This document shows, in pieces, positions 25,382 through 34,393 of a stretch of DNA of 64,000 nt. The translations under genes and the position numbers were made by a program. The DNA is taken from assembly GCA_963838095.1 (NCBI GenBank), contig CAWIPO010000008.1, positions 434,001-498,000 on the forward strand. Direction: 5' to 3'. The DNA comes from CAWCGU01 sp963838095. Its GTDB lineage: Bacteria; Actinomycetota; Thermoleophilia; Solirubrobacterales; 70-9. Position 1 is the stretch's first letter, and each line of letters starts with the position of its first letter. Below the pieces are notes generated by a model. That model was not told the origin of the DNA. It ran no database searches and worked only from the letters and a program-made list of their open reading frames with translations.

Positions 25382-26713
25382 ATGGCCTGGAACGTCGTCA
25401 TAGCCGGTGGTGGCTTCGGCGGCGCGCACGCGGCGCGGGGGCTCGAGAAGCTGATGCCGCGGCAGTCGGCTCGGCTGACGCTCGTCAACGACGTCAACTT
25501 CCTGCTCTACACGCCGTTCCTGCCGGAGGCGGCCGCTGGGACGCTGGAGCCGCGCCACGTGGTGACTCCGCTGCGCGACATGCTCAAGCGCACCTACCTG
25601 CGGCTGGGTGCGATCACGGCCCACGACCCCGCGACGCGAACGGTCGAGCTGCGAACGCACGACGGCGAGGTCCAGGAGATCCGCTACGACCAGCTCATCC
25701 TCGCCCTCGGATCGGTCTCGAGGCTGCTCCCAATCCCGGGGCTGGAGCGGGCGATCGGCTTCAAGTCGCTCGCCGACGCGATCTGGCTCCGCAACCACGT
25801 GATTGAAACGCTCGAAGCGGCGAACGCGACCGACGACCCCCAGCGCCGCAGCGAGCTGCTCACCTACGTCTTCGTCGGCGCCGGGTACGCCGGGTTGGAG
25901 GCGCTGGCCGAGCTCCAGGACTTCGCAGTCGACGCGATCGAGCAATACCCCCGCGCGCGCCTGCACGGCATGAACTGGATCGCGGTCGAGGCGCTCGACC
26001 GCATCCTCCCGGAGACCGATCCCGCGCTGGCGGAGTGGGCGTTGCGTGAGGTCCGCGGCCGCGGCATCGATGTCCGCCTCGGCACCCGGCTGGAGTCGGT
26101 GCAGGAGGCGAGCGTCGATCTCTCCACCGGCGAGACGGTCCCCACGCGGACCGTTGTCTGGACGACGGGAGTGGCGGCGCACCCGAGCCTGCAGGAACTG
26201 AGCGTCCCACTCACCGAACACGGCCGCGTGCCCGTCGACGAGATGATGCGCGTCCAGGGCATGGACGGCGTCTGGGCGATCGGCGACTGCGCCGCGGTTC
26301 CGGACCCCGAGGGCGGAATCAGCCCGATGACGGCGCAGCACGCGATCCGCCAGGGCAAGGCCGTGGCCCGAAACGTCGCCGCCGAGCTCGGCGTCGGCAC
26401 CCCGCGCCCGTTCAGCTACCGCAACCGCGGCGCGTTCGTGAACCTCGGCCGCTACAAGGCTGTCGGGATGGCTGGCCCGCTCAAGATCCGCGGCTTTCCG
26501 GCCTGGTGGTTGGCCCGCAGCTACCACATGAGCCAGATCCCCGGCGCGTCCCGCAAGGCGCGCGCGGTCGTCGACTGGACGGTCGGGCTTCCGTTCCGGC
26601 GCGACACGGCCGAGGTCGGTTCGATCGGCCACCCGCGGCCATTGCGCACCGAGGAGTACCTGCGCGGCGGAACTCACCGTCCCGTAGGCTCCCTCGGCGA
26701 TGAGGTCCAGTAG
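25382..26713 (+). CDS. ndh: Type II NADH dehydrogenase (NADH:quinone oxidoreductase)
   Basis: This single-subunit flavoprotein passes electrons from NADH to quinone at the membrane without pumping protons. Two dinucleotide-binding motifs are present: VVIAGGGFGGAHAARGLEK for FAD (about residues 5-22) and YVFVGAGYAGLEALAELQ for NAD(H). The FAD ribityl site reads GVWAIGDCAAVPDPEGG, followed by MTAQHAIRQGKAVARNVAAE. The C-terminus (KIRGFPAWWLARSYHMSQIP) resembles the amphipathic membrane-binding part. ATG 25382 fits a leaderless promoter. A perfect palindrome over that promoter suggests repression by a redox or ligand-binding regulator. The menaquinone genes at 33-41 kb supply the likely acceptor. 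Confidence 0.88.
   Translation: MAWNVVIAGGGFGGAHAARGLEKLMPRQSARLTLVNDVNFLLYTPFLPEAAAGTLEPRHVVTPLRDMLKRTYLRLGAITAHDPATRTVELRTHDGEVQEIRYDQLILALGSVSRLLPIPGLERAIGFKSLADAIWLRNHVIETLEAANATDDPQRRSELLTYVFVGAGYAGLEALAELQDFAVDAIEQYPRARLHGMNWIAVEALDRILPETDPALAEWALREVRGRGIDVRLGTRLESVQEASVDLSTGETVPTRTVVWTTGVAAHPSLQELSVPLTEHGRVPVDEMMRVQGMDGVWAIGDCAAVPDPEGGISPMTAQHAIRQGKAVARNVAAELGVGTPRPFSYRNRGAFVNLGRYKAVGMAGPLKIRGFPAWWLARSYHMSQIPGASRKARAVVDWTVGLPFRRDTAEVGSIGHPRPLRTEEYLRGGTHRPVGSLGDEVQ
26685..26690 (+). promoter_or_regulatory. -10 box (TAGGCT) for secreted hydrolase gene
   Basis: TANNNT, nine bases before ATG 26700, inside the end of the NDH-2 gene. Spacing is at the long end of the pattern seen across the window. 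Confidence 0.35.
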
Positions 26714-28103
26714 GGAGCTGGCCCGGAGGGGGGTCTGGTGCGCGACGGCGGTGCTCGCGTGCGTTTTTGCGTCCTCGGCTGCTGCGTATGACCCGGCCAC
26801 GGAGCTGAGCAACTTCTCGAAGATCAACGAGCGCTACGAGTCCGACCAGGCGAACCCCGAGTACCAGCTCTCCGAGCTCACGATCGGCTCCGCGAACAGC
26901 CTCGACCTCCTCGCACGCGACGCCGAGGAGCGCGACCGGCTCTCGCTGAGCCTTTGCGCCAGCGGCTTCAACGGCTGCGCCGGCGACGTCCGCGTCTATG
27001 ACTGGGCCGGGCGGCTGGGAGTGCAGCAGCCGTTCGTGTACGTCAACCGCAACGGGTCCCACATCGAGGGCCACACCTGGGTCAGCGCGCGCACCCTGCG
27101 GCGCGGCAAGCGCGTGCCGGGGATCGTGATCGAGACCGGCTCGGTGCAGGCGCCGGAGCGCCTGTACTGGTGGGCGGCGCAGGTGCTCGCCGCGCACGGC
27201 TACCTGGTCACCACCTTTGACGTCCAGGGCCAGGGCCGCTCGGACACGTTCGGGAGCGGCGCCGAGATGTTCGCCGGCGTCCCGGCCCAGGACGGCGTCC
27301 ACTTCGTCGAAGACCTCGAGGATGCGCTCGACTTCTTCCACTCGACAAGGGCCGCCCCGTACGTGCCGTCCGCTCCGGGGGCCGCTTCGCTGCAGGATTC
27401 GGAAGTCGCCGCGGGCGACACCGACGCCTTCAATCCGATCGCCCCGCTGCTCGACCGCCGCCACGTCGGGATCGCCGGCCACTCACTCGGCGCATTCTCG
27501 GCATCGGTGGTGCAGGGCACCGATCCGCGCGTCGACGCGCTCGTGGCCTGGGACAACCTCAGCGCCGGCGAGGAGGTGACGCCGCGCATCCCCGCGCTCG
27601 GGATGTCCGCCGACTACTTCCTCGTGCCGACGCCGTACACCGAGCAGCCCGACCCGCTGGGCAAGAACGAAGGCTTCGTGCACTGGCAGGAGGCGGGGGT
27701 CGACGCGATGCAGGTCAACCTGCGCGGCGGCACCCATTACGAGTGGAGCTACATCTCGAACCCGGCGTTCCCGGCGTCGCTGCGCGGTATCGACACGGCG
27801 GCGTGGTACACGACCGCCTGGTTCGACAAGTACCTGAAGGCTGACCCGTCCGCCGACCGGCGCCTGCTGACGCGGCGCTGGGAAGCCGATCCGCTCGAGG
27901 CCGCCGTCGACCCGGGCGGCGACGGCAACATGCTGTCCTTCTACTTCCGCTCCAGCACCGACTTCTCCCTCTCGCGTCGCGACGGCACGCTCGGCGCTCG
28001 CCGCGCCGGCTGCGACGACATGCGTGCGGGCTGCGGTCATCTGCGCCCTCGCGACGGTGAGCCGACCGACCCGCCGTACTCGTTCCTCGAAGACCGGGGC
28101 TAG
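26700..28103 (+). CDS. Secreted alpha/beta-hydrolase
   Basis: A Sec signal peptide is clear: basic start MRSSRELARRG, hydrophobic core CATAVLACVFASSAAA, likely cleavage before YDPATEL. The mature protein has an alpha/beta-hydrolase core with VTTFDVQGQGRSDTFGSG and the nucleophile elbow GIAGHSLGAFSASV (Ser 262). A later Gly-Gly-Thr-His (LRGGTHYEWSYI) may carry the catalytic His. Four cysteines cluster in two places (LCASGFNGCAGD, GCDDMRAGCGH), fitting disulfides outside the cell. Substrate unknown; a lipase- or esterase-like role is likely from the fold. The start overlaps the end of the NDH-2 gene by 14 bases. Confidence 0.8.
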   Translation: MRSSRELARRGVWCATAVLACVFASSAAAYDPATELSNFSKINERYESDQANPEYQLSELTIGSANSLDLLARDAEERDRLSLSLCASGFNGCAGDVRVYDWAGRLGVQQPFVYVNRNGSHIEGHTWVSARTLRRGKRVPGIVIETGSVQAPERLYWWAAQVLAAHGYLVTTFDVQGQGRSDTFGSGAEMFAGVPAQDGVHFVEDLEDALDFFHSTRAAPYVPSAPGAASLQDSEVAAGDTDAFNPIAPLLDRRHVGIAGHSLGAFSASVVQGTDPRVDALVAWDNLSAGEEVTPRIPALGMSADYFLVPTPYTEQPDPLGKNEGFVHWQEAGVDAMQVNLRGGTHYEWSYISNPAFPASLRGIDTAAWYTTAWFDKYLKADPSADRRLLTRRWEADPLEAAVDPGGDGNMLSFYFRSSTDFSLSRRDGTLGARRAGCDDMRAGCGHLRPRDGEPTDPPYSFLEDRG

Positions 28104-28122
28104 CAACGGCGACAATACGCGC

Positions 28123-28401
28123 GTGGCGTACATCGTCATCGCCGTCACCTGCGGGCTCGCGACCGCGATCATCGGTCGCGCCAAAGGCAGCTCGTTCTTC
28201 ATCTGGCTGCTGATCGGGACCGTGCTGCCCGTGCTGGGACTGATCGTCGTCATCTTCTACCGCTCGGAGAAGGTCGAGCCGGAGCGCACCTGCCCCCGCT
28301 GCGGCGCCGTGCACAAGCTCTACGTCCAGGTCTGCAACCGCTGTGGCGAGGACATGTACATGCCCGAGCCGAGCGAGATATCCCGCCCGCCAGTCGCCTG
28401 A
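28123..28401 (+). CDS. Small membrane protein with C-terminal zinc ribbon
   Basis: This 92-residue protein has two hydrophobic helices (YIVIAVTCGLATAIIG and FFIWLLIGTVLPVLGLIVVI) and a short basic stretch. A zinc-ribbon pair follows, CPRCGAVHKLYVQVCNRCG, with two CxxC knuckles. The tail is acidic and proline-rich. I do not recognise a function; such proteins may regulate or chaperone membrane machinery. GTG 28123 is the only good start in this frame near the helix. The stop is 10 bases from that of the convergent glycosyltransferase. Confidence 0.7.
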   Translation: MAYIVIAVTCGLATAIIGRAKGSSFFIWLLIGTVLPVLGLIVVIFYRSEKVEPERTCPRCGAVHKLYVQVCNRCGEDMYMPEPSEISRPPVA

Positions 28402-28411
28402 ACGCTTGCGG

Positions 28412-29461
28412 CTACCGAAGCCAGGCGCGGACTATTGCGTTGCCGAACCCGAGCCCGTAGCGGACGACCGCGGGCTTCTTCGAGTGCCCGTGCAGGCGCC
28501 TGGAGACGGTGACCGGCACCTCCTTCGCCGGCACCCCGCGCTTGATCGCCTCGATCAAGAGCTCCGAGGTGTGGAACTGCTCTTGGCGCAGGACGAGCAC
28601 CGGCAGCACAGAGGCTCGGATCGCGCGATAGCCGTTGGAGCAGTCCGTCACCCGTGTGCGGGTGAGCAGCGAGACGAGACGGTTGAAGATCGTGATTCCG
28701 GCGTTTCGCGCCGGATGGCCCGGCTCGGCCGCACCCAGAACACGTGAGCCCGACGCAAGGTCAACCTCGCCGCTGACGACCGGCTCGACGAGCTGCTCCA
28801 TCTCGGCCGGGGTGTGCTGGCCGTCGGCATCGAGCGTGACCACGATCTGCGCCCCCGACTCGACCGCAAGCCGGTACCCGGTCCGCAGCGCAGCCCCGCC
28901 GCCGCGGTTGATCACGTGCCGGGCGACGGTGGCGCCGTGCTCGCGGGCGATATCGCCCGTGCGATCGCGCGAGCCGTCGTCGACGACCAGGACGGCCGTC
29001 TCGAGCCCGCACACCTCCGGTGGGATTGCTCGGAGCACCTCGCCGATGCTCTCCTGCTCGTCGTAGGCGGGGATCACGACCGCGACGCGGCCCCGGAAGC
29101 GCTCGGGATGGCCGGCGCCGCGGAACTCCTCCCACGCGAGGCCCTCGAGCACTCCCGAGAGCTCGCGGCTGATCCGCGAGCCCTGCGCGAGGGCCCGCAG
29201 CACGAGCAACATCAGGACGGCGATGGCGAACACCACCACCCCGACGATCCGGGTGTCGTTCTCGCGCTCGAACGAGAACGCCTCGAGCAATGAGTCCGCG
29301 AGCTCCGTTCCGGAGACCACCGCGAGCGCGAGCGCGAGCAGCACGAGGATCAGCACGTCCGCGTTTCGCAGCCGTCGCCGGCGCCAGATCGCGAACGCGA
29401 GAATCCCCGCGGCCAGGGCGAGGCCGACTGCGCGGATTGCTGTCAGCTCGGGCGGAAGCAC
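28412..29461 (-). CDS. DUF2304-GT2 fusion glycosyltransferase
   Basis: The N-terminal ~105 residues hold three membrane helices in a DUF2304-like arrangement (AVGLALAAGILAFAIWRRRR, VLILVLLALALAVVSGTELA, VVFAIAVLMLLVLRALAQGS). The rest is a family 2 glycosyltransferase of the dolichol-phosphate mannosyltransferase type: VAVVIPAYDEQESIGEVLRA, VLVVDDGSRDRTGD, IVVTLDADGQHTPAEMEQL (metal-binding DAD), then TDCSNGYRAIRA. DUF2304 proteins are usually separate genes beside GT2 genes; here they are one chain. It would load sugar onto a polyprenyl phosphate at the membrane. GTG 29461 is the start, nine bases after a TAACGT box on this strand. Confidence 0.82.
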   Translation of the reverse strand: MLPPELTAIRAVGLALAAGILAFAIWRRRRLRNADVLILVLLALALAVVSGTELADSLLEAFSFERENDTRIVGVVVFAIAVLMLLVLRALAQGSRISRELSGVLEGLAWEEFRGAGHPERFRGRVAVVIPAYDEQESIGEVLRAIPPEVCGLETAVLVVDDGSRDRTGDIAREHGATVARHVINRGGGAALRTGYRLAVESGAQIVVTLDADGQHTPAEMEQLVEPVVSGEVDLASGSRVLGAAEPGHPARNAGITIFNRLVSLLTRTRVTDCSNGYRAIRASVLPVLVLRQEQFHTSELLIEAIKRGVPAKEVPVTVSRRLHGHSKKPAVVRYGLGFGNAIVRAWLR

Positions 29462-29470
29462 GGTTCGGGA

Positions 29471-29476
29471 ACGTTA
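29471..29476 (-). promoter_or_regulatory. -10 box (TAACGT) for DUF2304-GT2 gene
   Basis: Minus-strand TANNNT nine bases before GTG 29461, in the gap shared with divergent sqdB. Confidence 0.35.
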
Positions 29477-29541
29477 CGCTTCAAACAAGTGGTCACGACA
29501 CCTGCCGCTCGCGTCGCCGGACGGCGACGCGCCTAGAGACA

Positions 29542-30732
29542 TTGAGAGTCCTAATCCTCGGTGGAGACGGCTATCTCGGTTGGCCGACCGCGCTGCGGCT
29601 CTCGGCCCATGGTCACGAGGTCTCGGTGCTCGACGACTTCTCGCGGCGCCGATGGCACGAGGAGTTCTCCACTGGCTCGCTGACGCCGATTCGCTCGCTC
29701 GGCGACCGGATCGAGGCCTGGCGGGAGCTGACGGGCGAGGGGATCCGCTTCTTCCCCGGCTCAACCGAGGACGGCGAGCAGATCGAGGGAGTGATCGACG
29801 AGATCGGGCCGGAGGCGATCGTCCATTTCGCCGAGCAGCCCTCGGCGCCGCTGTCGATGATGTCCCGCCGCCACGCCGTCGCCACCCAGCGCAACAACGT
29901 CCTCGGGACGCTGAACGTCCTGTTTGCGATCCGCGATCGGGTGCCCGGATGTCACCTCGTGAAGCTGGGGACGATGGGCGAGTACGGAACTCCCGACATC
30001 GACATCGAGGAGGGCTTCATCGAGATCGAGCACAAGGATAGGCGCGACACGTTGCCCTACCCGAAGCAGCCGGGCTCGATCTACCACCTCTCCAAGGCTC
30101 ACGACTCCGACAACATCCACTTCGCCTGCCGGGTGTGGGGCCTGCGCGCGACCGACCTGCACCAGGGGGTCGTGTACGGGATCGAGACCGAGGAGTCGGC
30201 CCGCGACGAGCGGCTCGTCACCCGCTTCGACTACGACGAGGTCTTCGGAACGGTGCTGAACCGTTTCTGTGTCCAGGCGGTGATCGGGCACCCGCTCACC
30301 GTTCACGGCGCGGGCGGACAGACGCGCGGATTTCTCAACATCCGCGACACCCTCGCCTGCGTCGAGCTGGCGCTGGACAACCCCCCAGAACTGGGCGAGT
30401 ACCAGGTCTTCAACCAGTTCACCGAGCAGTACAGCGTCCTCGGGCTGGCGGAGCTGGTCCGCTCCAGCGCCTCAGCGCTCGACTACGAGGCGGAGATCGA
30501 GAGCGTCCCCAACCCACGCGTCGAGCTCGAGCGCCACTACTACAACGCGGCGAACACGAAGCTGCTCGACCTCGGGCTCGAGCCGCACTTGCTCGGCGAG
30601 GAGCTGGTCCGCTCGATGCTGCGCACGATCGCGCGACACCGCCACCGCGTGATCGCACGCGCGATCGCACCGCGAACGCAATGGAAGCCCGGCGAGCTTT
30701 CAGAGCCGGCATCCGTCACCCACGACGGTTAA
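29542..30732 (+). CDS. sqdB: UDP-sulfoquinovose synthase
   Basis: SqdB makes UDP-sulfoquinovose from UDP-glucose and sulfite for the anionic lipid SQDG. The protein (396 residues) opens with an extended-SDR NAD motif (LRVLILGGDGYLGWPTALRL). The family signatures follow: HFAEQPSAPLSMM, KLGTMGEYGTPDIDIEEGFI, PYPKQPGSIYHLSKAHDSDN (catalytic Tyr and Lys) and DLHQGVVYGIETEE. TTG 29542 is the only start codon just before the fold begins, hence the choice. No sulfoquinovosyltransferase (sqdX/sqdD) is obvious next to it; the divergent DUF2304-GT2 protein is a neighbour but of another type. The C-terminal ~60 residues are typical of this group. Confidence 0.88.
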   Translation: MRVLILGGDGYLGWPTALRLSAHGHEVSVLDDFSRRRWHEEFSTGSLTPIRSLGDRIEAWRELTGEGIRFFPGSTEDGEQIEGVIDEIGPEAIVHFAEQPSAPLSMMSRRHAVATQRNNVLGTLNVLFAIRDRVPGCHLVKLGTMGEYGTPDIDIEEGFIEIEHKDRRDTLPYPKQPGSIYHLSKAHDSDNIHFACRVWGLRATDLHQGVVYGIETEESARDERLVTRFDYDEVFGTVLNRFCVQAVIGHPLTVHGAGGQTRGFLNIRDTLACVELALDNPPELGEYQVFNQFTEQYSVLGLAELVRSSASALDYEAEIESVPNPRVELERHYYNAANTKLLDLGLEPHLLGEELVRSMLRTIARHRHRVIARAIAPRTQWKPGELSEPASVTHDG

Positions 30733-30742
30733 TCCGTTCCCC

Positions 30743-30748
30743 TACCCT
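30743..30748 (+). promoter_or_regulatory. -10 box (TACCCT) for ilvBN
   Basis: TANNNT six bases before ilvB ATG 30755. No leader ORF fits in the 22 bases after sqdB. Confidence 0.55.
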
Positions 30749-30754
30749 AAGAGC

Positions 30755-32434
30755 ATGCGCGCCGCGGACGCACTTTGCGAGGCTCTCAAGGCTGAGGGCG
30801 TCAAGCACGTCTTCGGGATTCCCGGCGGCGCCAACCTGCCCACCTACGACGCGCTGTACGACGCCGACATCACGCACATCCAGGTGCGCCACGAGCAGGG
30901 CGGGGGGCACGCTGCCGAGGGTTATGCGAAGGCTTCAGGCCGGGTGGGGGTGGCCCTGGCGACCTCCGGACCCGGCGCGACCAACCTCGTCACGGCGATC
31001 GCCGACGCCCACCTCGACTCGGTGCCGACCGTGTTCGTCACCGGCCAGGTGCGGACCGACCTGATCGGCACCGACGGCTTCCAGGAGGCCGACGTGACTG
31101 GGATTACGCTGCCGATCGTCAAGCACTCGTTCATGGTCACCGACCCGCGGCACATCCCCGAGTACATCCACCACGCCTTCCACATCGCCTCGACCGGGCG
31201 CCCCGGGCCGGTGCTTGTCGACGTGCCGCAGGACCTCTCGCGCGCCGACATCGAGTACGAGCCGGCCACGGGCACTCCGAAGCTGCCCGGCTACCAGCCG
31301 ACGACCGAGGGGAACATCAAGCAGATTCGGATCGCCGCGAAAGCGCTGGCGAACGCGCAGCGACCGGTGATCTACGGCGGCGGCGGGATTGTCAACGCGA
31401 ACGCATCGGAGGAGTTCCGCGAGTTCGTCCGCTCCGACCGCTTCCCGGTGACGCTGACCGTGATGGGTCTCGGCGCCTTCCCGGCCCCGGACGAGCAGTG
31501 GCTGGGGATGTTGGGCATGCACGGAACTCGGACGGCCAACTACGCGATGGACACGGCCGACCTGATTGTCGCCATCGGTGCCCGCTTCGACGATCGCATC
31601 ACGGGCAAGCTCTCTGAGTTCGCGCCGCGGGCGAAGTTCGTCCACGTTGACGTCGATCCGGCGGAGATCTCGAAGAACGTCGCAGTCCACATCCCGATCG
31701 TCGGTGACGCCAAGGACGTGTTGCCGAAGCTGACCAAGGAGTACTCGGCTTTGAAGGCCGACTCGGACCGCCTCGCGGCGTGGTGGAGTCAGATCGGCGA
31801 GTGGCAGCGCGAGTACCCGCTCCACTACGACGACTCCGATGACGCTGAGATCAAGCCGCAGCGAATGGTCCAGGCGATGTTCGCCGCCACCGAGGGTGAG
31901 GCGATCATCACCTCCGACGTCGGCCAGCACCAGATGTGGGCTGCCCAGTACTACCACTTCAACCGCCCGCGCCAGTGGATCAACTCGGGCGGGCTGGGGA
32001 CGATGGGCTTCGGGCTCCCGGCAGCGATCGGCGCCCAGGTCGCGAAGCCGGACGAGCAGGTGGTCTGCCTCGCCGGTGACGGCTCGCTGATCATGGTCTG
32101 CCAGGAGTTCGCGACCGCGGTCCGCCACGACATCCCCATCAAGGTCTTCCTGATGAACAACGGCTACTTCGGGATGGTCCGCCAGTGGCAGGAGCTGTTC
32201 TGGGAGAAGCGCTACAGCTCCGTCGAGATGGGCCCCAGCCCCGACTGGGTGAAGCTCGCCGAAGCCTTCGGCGCCACCGGGATGCGCTGCGACGACAAGG
32301 ACGAGATCGAGGGCGCGATGCGCGATGCGATCGAGACGGAGGGCCCGGTGCTGCTGGATGTGCCTGTTACGCGCGAGGAGAACTGCTACCCGATGATCCC
32401 CGCCGGCGCCGCCGCCCGGGACATGGTGGGTTAG
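30755..32434 (+). CDS. ilvB: Acetolactate synthase large subunit
   Basis: This ThDP enzyme condenses pyruvate (or pyruvate and 2-ketobutyrate) at the first shared step of valine, leucine and isoleucine synthesis. The catalytic Glu (E47) lies in VRHEQGGGHAAEGYAKASG. The FAD-binding middle domain is seen around GARFDDRITGKLSEFAPRAK. The ThDP motif reads CLAGDGSLIMVCQEFATAVR and ends VFLMNNGYFGMVRQWQELF. Length (559) is normal. ilvN follows after nine bases. ilvC is 9 kb away and the leu genes ~28 kb away, so the pathway is split across several operons. ATG 30755 is preceded by a leaderless-type -10 box. Confidence 0.95.
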   Translation: MRAADALCEALKAEGVKHVFGIPGGANLPTYDALYDADITHIQVRHEQGGGHAAEGYAKASGRVGVALATSGPGATNLVTAIADAHLDSVPTVFVTGQVRTDLIGTDGFQEADVTGITLPIVKHSFMVTDPRHIPEYIHHAFHIASTGRPGPVLVDVPQDLSRADIEYEPATGTPKLPGYQPTTEGNIKQIRIAAKALANAQRPVIYGGGGIVNANASEEFREFVRSDRFPVTLTVMGLGAFPAPDEQWLGMLGMHGTRTANYAMDTADLIVAIGARFDDRITGKLSEFAPRAKFVHVDVDPAEISKNVAVHIPIVGDAKDVLPKLTKEYSALKADSDRLAAWWSQIGEWQREYPLHYDDSDDAEIKPQRMVQAMFAATEGEAIITSDVGQHQMWAAQYYHFNRPRQWINSGGLGTMGFGLPAAIGAQVAKPDEQVVCLAGDGSLIMVCQEFATAVRHDIPIKVFLMNNGYFGMVRQWQELFWEKRYSSVEMGPSPDWVKLAEAFGATGMRCDDKDEIEGAMRDAIETEGPVLLDVPVTREENCYPMIPAGAAARDMVG

Positions 32435-32443
32435 GACCAGCCG

Positions 32444-32995
32444 ATGGAAGCCGGGACGCCGGAGCTGATCAAGCTCGAGGACCTCGAGGCCGCGAGGCAG
32501 ATGAGCGGTCGCAAGCACCTGCTCGCACTCACGGTCGAGAACAGGCCGGGCGTGCTCGCCAGGATCGCCGGCCTCTTCAGCCGCCGCGGCTTCAACATCG
32601 ACACACTCGCCGTCGGTCCGACCGAGGACCCAGGCATCTCGAAGATCACGCTCACCCTCGACGGGGCGGAGAACCCGATCGACCAGGTCACCAAGCAGCT
32701 CCACAAGCTCGTGAACGTGATCAAGATCCGCGACATGGAGCCGGACTCCACGATCGCCCGCGAGCTGGCGGTGTTCAAGGTCTCCGCGGCGGTCGAGAAC
32801 CGCGCCGAGATCATGCAGTTCGCCGAGATCTTCGACGGCAAGATCATCGACGTCTCGCGCAAGTCGCTGGTCGTCGAGATCACCGGCACCGCGACCAAGA
32901 TCGACGCCTTCGAGCGCATGGTCCGCCCCCACGGCCTGATCGAGATGGCCCGCACCGGCGAAGTCGCAATCGGCCGCTCGCGGCCCGAAGCCTGA
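32444..32995 (+). CDS. ilvN: Acetolactate synthase small (regulatory) subunit
   Basis: IlvN activates IlvB and carries valine feedback. An N-terminal ACT domain (KHLLALTVENRPGVLARIAG, LFSRRGFNIDTLAVGPTEDP, KITLTLDG) is followed by the ALS-ss C-terminal domain (ELAVFKVSAAVENRAEIMQF, DVSRKSLVVEITGTATKIDA). The 183-residue length is slightly above the shortest members because of a ~20-residue lead (MEAGTPELIKLEDLEAARQM). ATG 32444 fits the tight spacing after ilvB. Confidence 0.94.
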   Translation: MEAGTPELIKLEDLEAARQMSGRKHLLALTVENRPGVLARIAGLFSRRGFNIDTLAVGPTEDPGISKITLTLDGAENPIDQVTKQLHKLVNVIKIRDMEPDSTIARELAVFKVSAAVENRAEIMQFAEIFDGKIIDVSRKSLVVEITGTATKIDAFERMVRPHGLIEMARTGEVAIGRSRPEA

Positions 32996-33004
32996 GCCGC
33001 GAAC

Positions 33005-33010
33005 TACTCT
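33005..33010 (+). promoter_or_regulatory. -10 box (TACTCT) for menF
   Basis: TANNNT six bases before menF ATG 33017, predicting leaderless transcription separate from ilvBN. Confidence 0.55.
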
Positions 33011-33016
33011 CCATCC

Positions 33017-34393
33017 ATGGCCGGTCCGCTGGCGCTCGACACCGCCGAGCAGCTCTCAACGCTGGAGCGCCTGCTGACGCAGGCGCAGCAGCGAGGGGGG
33101 AGGAGGCTCGTCAGCGTCACCGTCGAGCTAGACGCGTCCGTTGACCCCGCCGCGCTGGTCTTCGCCTCACGACTCGCCTCGGATCGCTGGTTCTGCTGGG
33201 AGGAGCCCGACCGGGGCCTCGCGCTGGCTGGGCTGGGCAGCGCGTACGAGGCGGTATCGCGGGGGGACCGCCGCTTCGAGGACGTGGTTGACGCTTGCGC
33301 CGAGCTGACCCACGATCGGCTGGCCGACGAGCCCCTCGAGATACCGGCGGGCGCGGGCCCGGTCTGGGTCGGTGGCTTCGCGTTCGCGCCGGAGGGTGGC
33401 CGCGCCCCGCAGTGGTCGTCGCTGCCGCCGGCGCTGATGGTGCTGCCGGAGGTCTCGCTGCTGCGGGACGGCGAACGCACCTGGCTGACGCTCAGCACCG
33501 TCGCTGGTTCGGCGGGCCGCTCCCTCGATGCTGCAGTAGACCTTCCGTTCCTCGACCCCGCCCCGAGCGGCCGCGCAACCGTCCGCAGCATCACCCCTCC
33601 CGACGCATACGAGCAGTCCGTCGCATCGGGCGTCCAGCGCATCAACTCCGGGGAGCTCGAAAAGGTCGTGCTCGCCCGCGAGGTCGCGGTCGAGGCGCCC
33701 GCCGCCCACGACCCCGCCGCCCTCTTCGGTGCCCTGCGCGAGCTCTTCCCGTCCTGCTTTTGCTTCTGCGTCGGAACCCCGGAAGCCGCCTTCCTCGGCG
33801 CGAGCCCGGAGCTGCTCGTCCGCCGCAGCGGCGCCGGGGCGGCAACGGTGGCGCTCGCCGGCTCCACCCGGCGCAGCGCCGACCCCGCGGTCGACGATCA
33901 TCTCGGCCAGCAGCTCTTGCTCTCGGACAAGGATCGTCACGAGCACGAGCTCGTGGTCAGCAGAATCGAGCGCACGCTCCGCCCCCGATCGGTCTGGGTT
34001 GAGGCCGCTCGCGAGCCCGGGCTGGTGAAGGTCGCCAACATCCAGCACCTGGCGACCCCCGTGCGCGCTCAGCTCGCCGAGCCGCTCTCTGCCGTCGAGC
34101 TGGCCGCCGTTCTGCATCCGACCCCGGCGGTCGGCGGCGAGCCTAGGGAGCGGGCACTCCCGGTGATCGAGGAGCTCGAGGATTTCGACCGCGGCTGGTA
34201 CGCGGGCCCGGTGGGTTGGATGGACGCGACGGAGGATGGCGAGTTCTGCGTCGCGATCCGGAGCGTGCTGCTGCGCGACCGCGTCGCACACCTGTACGCC
34301 GGCAATGGGATCGTCGCCGCCTCCGACCCGGCAGCCGAGCTGGCGGAGACCGAGGTCAAGCTCGATGCCATCCTGCCGCTCGTAGCGGGCTGA
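33017..34393 (+). CDS. menF: Isochorismate synthase
   Basis: The enzyme converts chorismate to isochorismate, the entry to menaquinone. The 458-residue protein has a variable N-terminal half and the chorismate-binding C-terminal half: SGVQRINSGELEKVVLAREV, EAAFLGASPELLVRR, VALAGSTRRS, EHELVVSRIERTL, NIQHLATPVRAQLAEPLSAV, then LHPTPAVGGEPRERALPVI and RGWYAGPVGWMDATEDGEFC. Menaquinone rather than siderophore synthesis is inferred because menD, menC, menA, menB and menE lie within 8 kb. Its stop directly abuts the menD stop on the opposite strand in the palindrome TGATCA. Confidence 0.9.
   Translation: MAGPLALDTAEQLSTLERLLTQAQQRGGRRLVSVTVELDASVDPAALVFASRLASDRWFCWEEPDRGLALAGLGSAYEAVSRGDRRFEDVVDACAELTHDRLADEPLEIPAGAGPVWVGGFAFAPEGGRAPQWSSLPPALMVLPEVSLLRDGERTWLTLSTVAGSAGRSLDAAVDLPFLDPAPSGRATVRSITPPDAYEQSVASGVQRINSGELEKVVLAREVAVEAPAAHDPAALFGALRELFPSCFCFCVGTPEAAFLGASPELLVRRSGAGAATVALAGSTRRSADPAVDDHLGQQLLLSDKDRHEHELVVSRIERTLRPRSVWVEAAREPGLVKVANIQHLATPVRAQLAEPLSAVELAAVLHPTPAVGGEPRERALPVIEELEDFDRGWYAGPVGWMDATEDGEFCVAIRSVLLRDRVAHLYAGNGIVAASDPAAELAETEVKLDAILPLVAG

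Noticed and set aside
30935..32932. 665-residue minus-strand frame opposite ilvBN
   Set aside because: A mirror frame of the acetolactate synthase genes; low-complexity composition and no recognisable domain.
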